Below, piece after piece: positions 5,308 to 5,323 of a stretch of DNA of 5,323 nucleotides. The notes beneath the pieces are model-generated. The model had not been told where the DNA came from, made no database searches, and worked only from the letters and a program-made list of their open reading frames with translations. Each line of letters begins with the position of its first letter. Positions within the stretch are counted from its first letter, which is position 1. Where the stretch lies: NCBI GenBank assembly GCA_946479475.1, contig CAMLGG010000329.1, positions 1 through 5,323 on the forward strand. The letters are read 5' to 3'. The translations under genes and the position numbers were made by a program. This stretch comes from an uncultured Ideonella sp. (GTDB lineage: Bacteria; Pseudomonadota; Gammaproteobacteria; Burkholderiales; Burkholderiaceae).

Positions 5308-5323
5308 GCGGCCTGCCGTGAAT

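Noticed and set aside
4311..5321. A 336-codon open frame on the plus strand opposite the NEL gene
   Set aside because: Its translation is a Ser/Arg-rich low-complexity string typical of an antisense frame, and the opposite strand carries a coherent NEL domain.

Overview
The window is very GC-rich, with coding genes strongly biased to G or C at the third codon position. The recognisable proteins (a YfdW-like formyl-CoA:oxalate CoA-transferase, a DUF938 methyltransferase, and a QorR/QorB pair close to the E. coli YtfH/YtfG proteins) suggest a free-living or plant/soil-associated proteobacterium. Betaproteobacteria of the order Burkholderiales are the best guess, but the genus cannot be read from this sequence.

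Layout. (1) 1-861, plus strand: the C-terminal two thirds of formyl-CoA transferase (frc), whose start lies left of the window. (2) 868-1479, minus strand: a DUF938 SAM-dependent methyltransferase converging on frc with 6 bp between the stops. (3) 1540-2001, plus: a lipoprotein with an NTF2-like DUF4440 domain, divergent from the methyltransferase across 60 bp. (4) 2118-2507, plus: a second lipoprotein, unusual in also having a C-terminal membrane helix, followed 5 bp later by (5) 2513-2713, a 66-residue protein of unknown function. (6) 2723-3127, minus: the HxlR-type redox regulator QorR, divergent from (7) 3205-4047, plus: the NAD(P)H:quinone oxidoreductase QorB. Three ACTTAC/GTAAGT half-sites lie between them. 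(8) 4142-5296, minus, possibly running off the right edge: a protein with a C-terminal NEL domain, the cysteine E3 ubiquitin ligase fold of IpaH/SspH/NopM type III effectors, including its Cys-x-Asp catalytic motif.

How the parts relate. The qorR-operator-qorB block is a self-contained quinone/electrophile-stress switch. The two lipoproteins and the small protein may form a short envelope-related transcription unit. The standout gene is the NEL-domain protein. It is an apparent ubiquitin ligase in a bacterium that has no ubiquitin, so it most likely acts inside a eukaryotic host, and no leucine-rich repeats are visible in the part seen. Sampled lines of this gene are less GC-rich (about 63-70%) than sampled qorB lines (about 73-78%), which fits acquisition by transfer but does not prove it. 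No secretion genes, mobile elements, tRNAs, rRNAs or CRISPR arrays are visible. No gene-free stretch exceeds about 120 bp.
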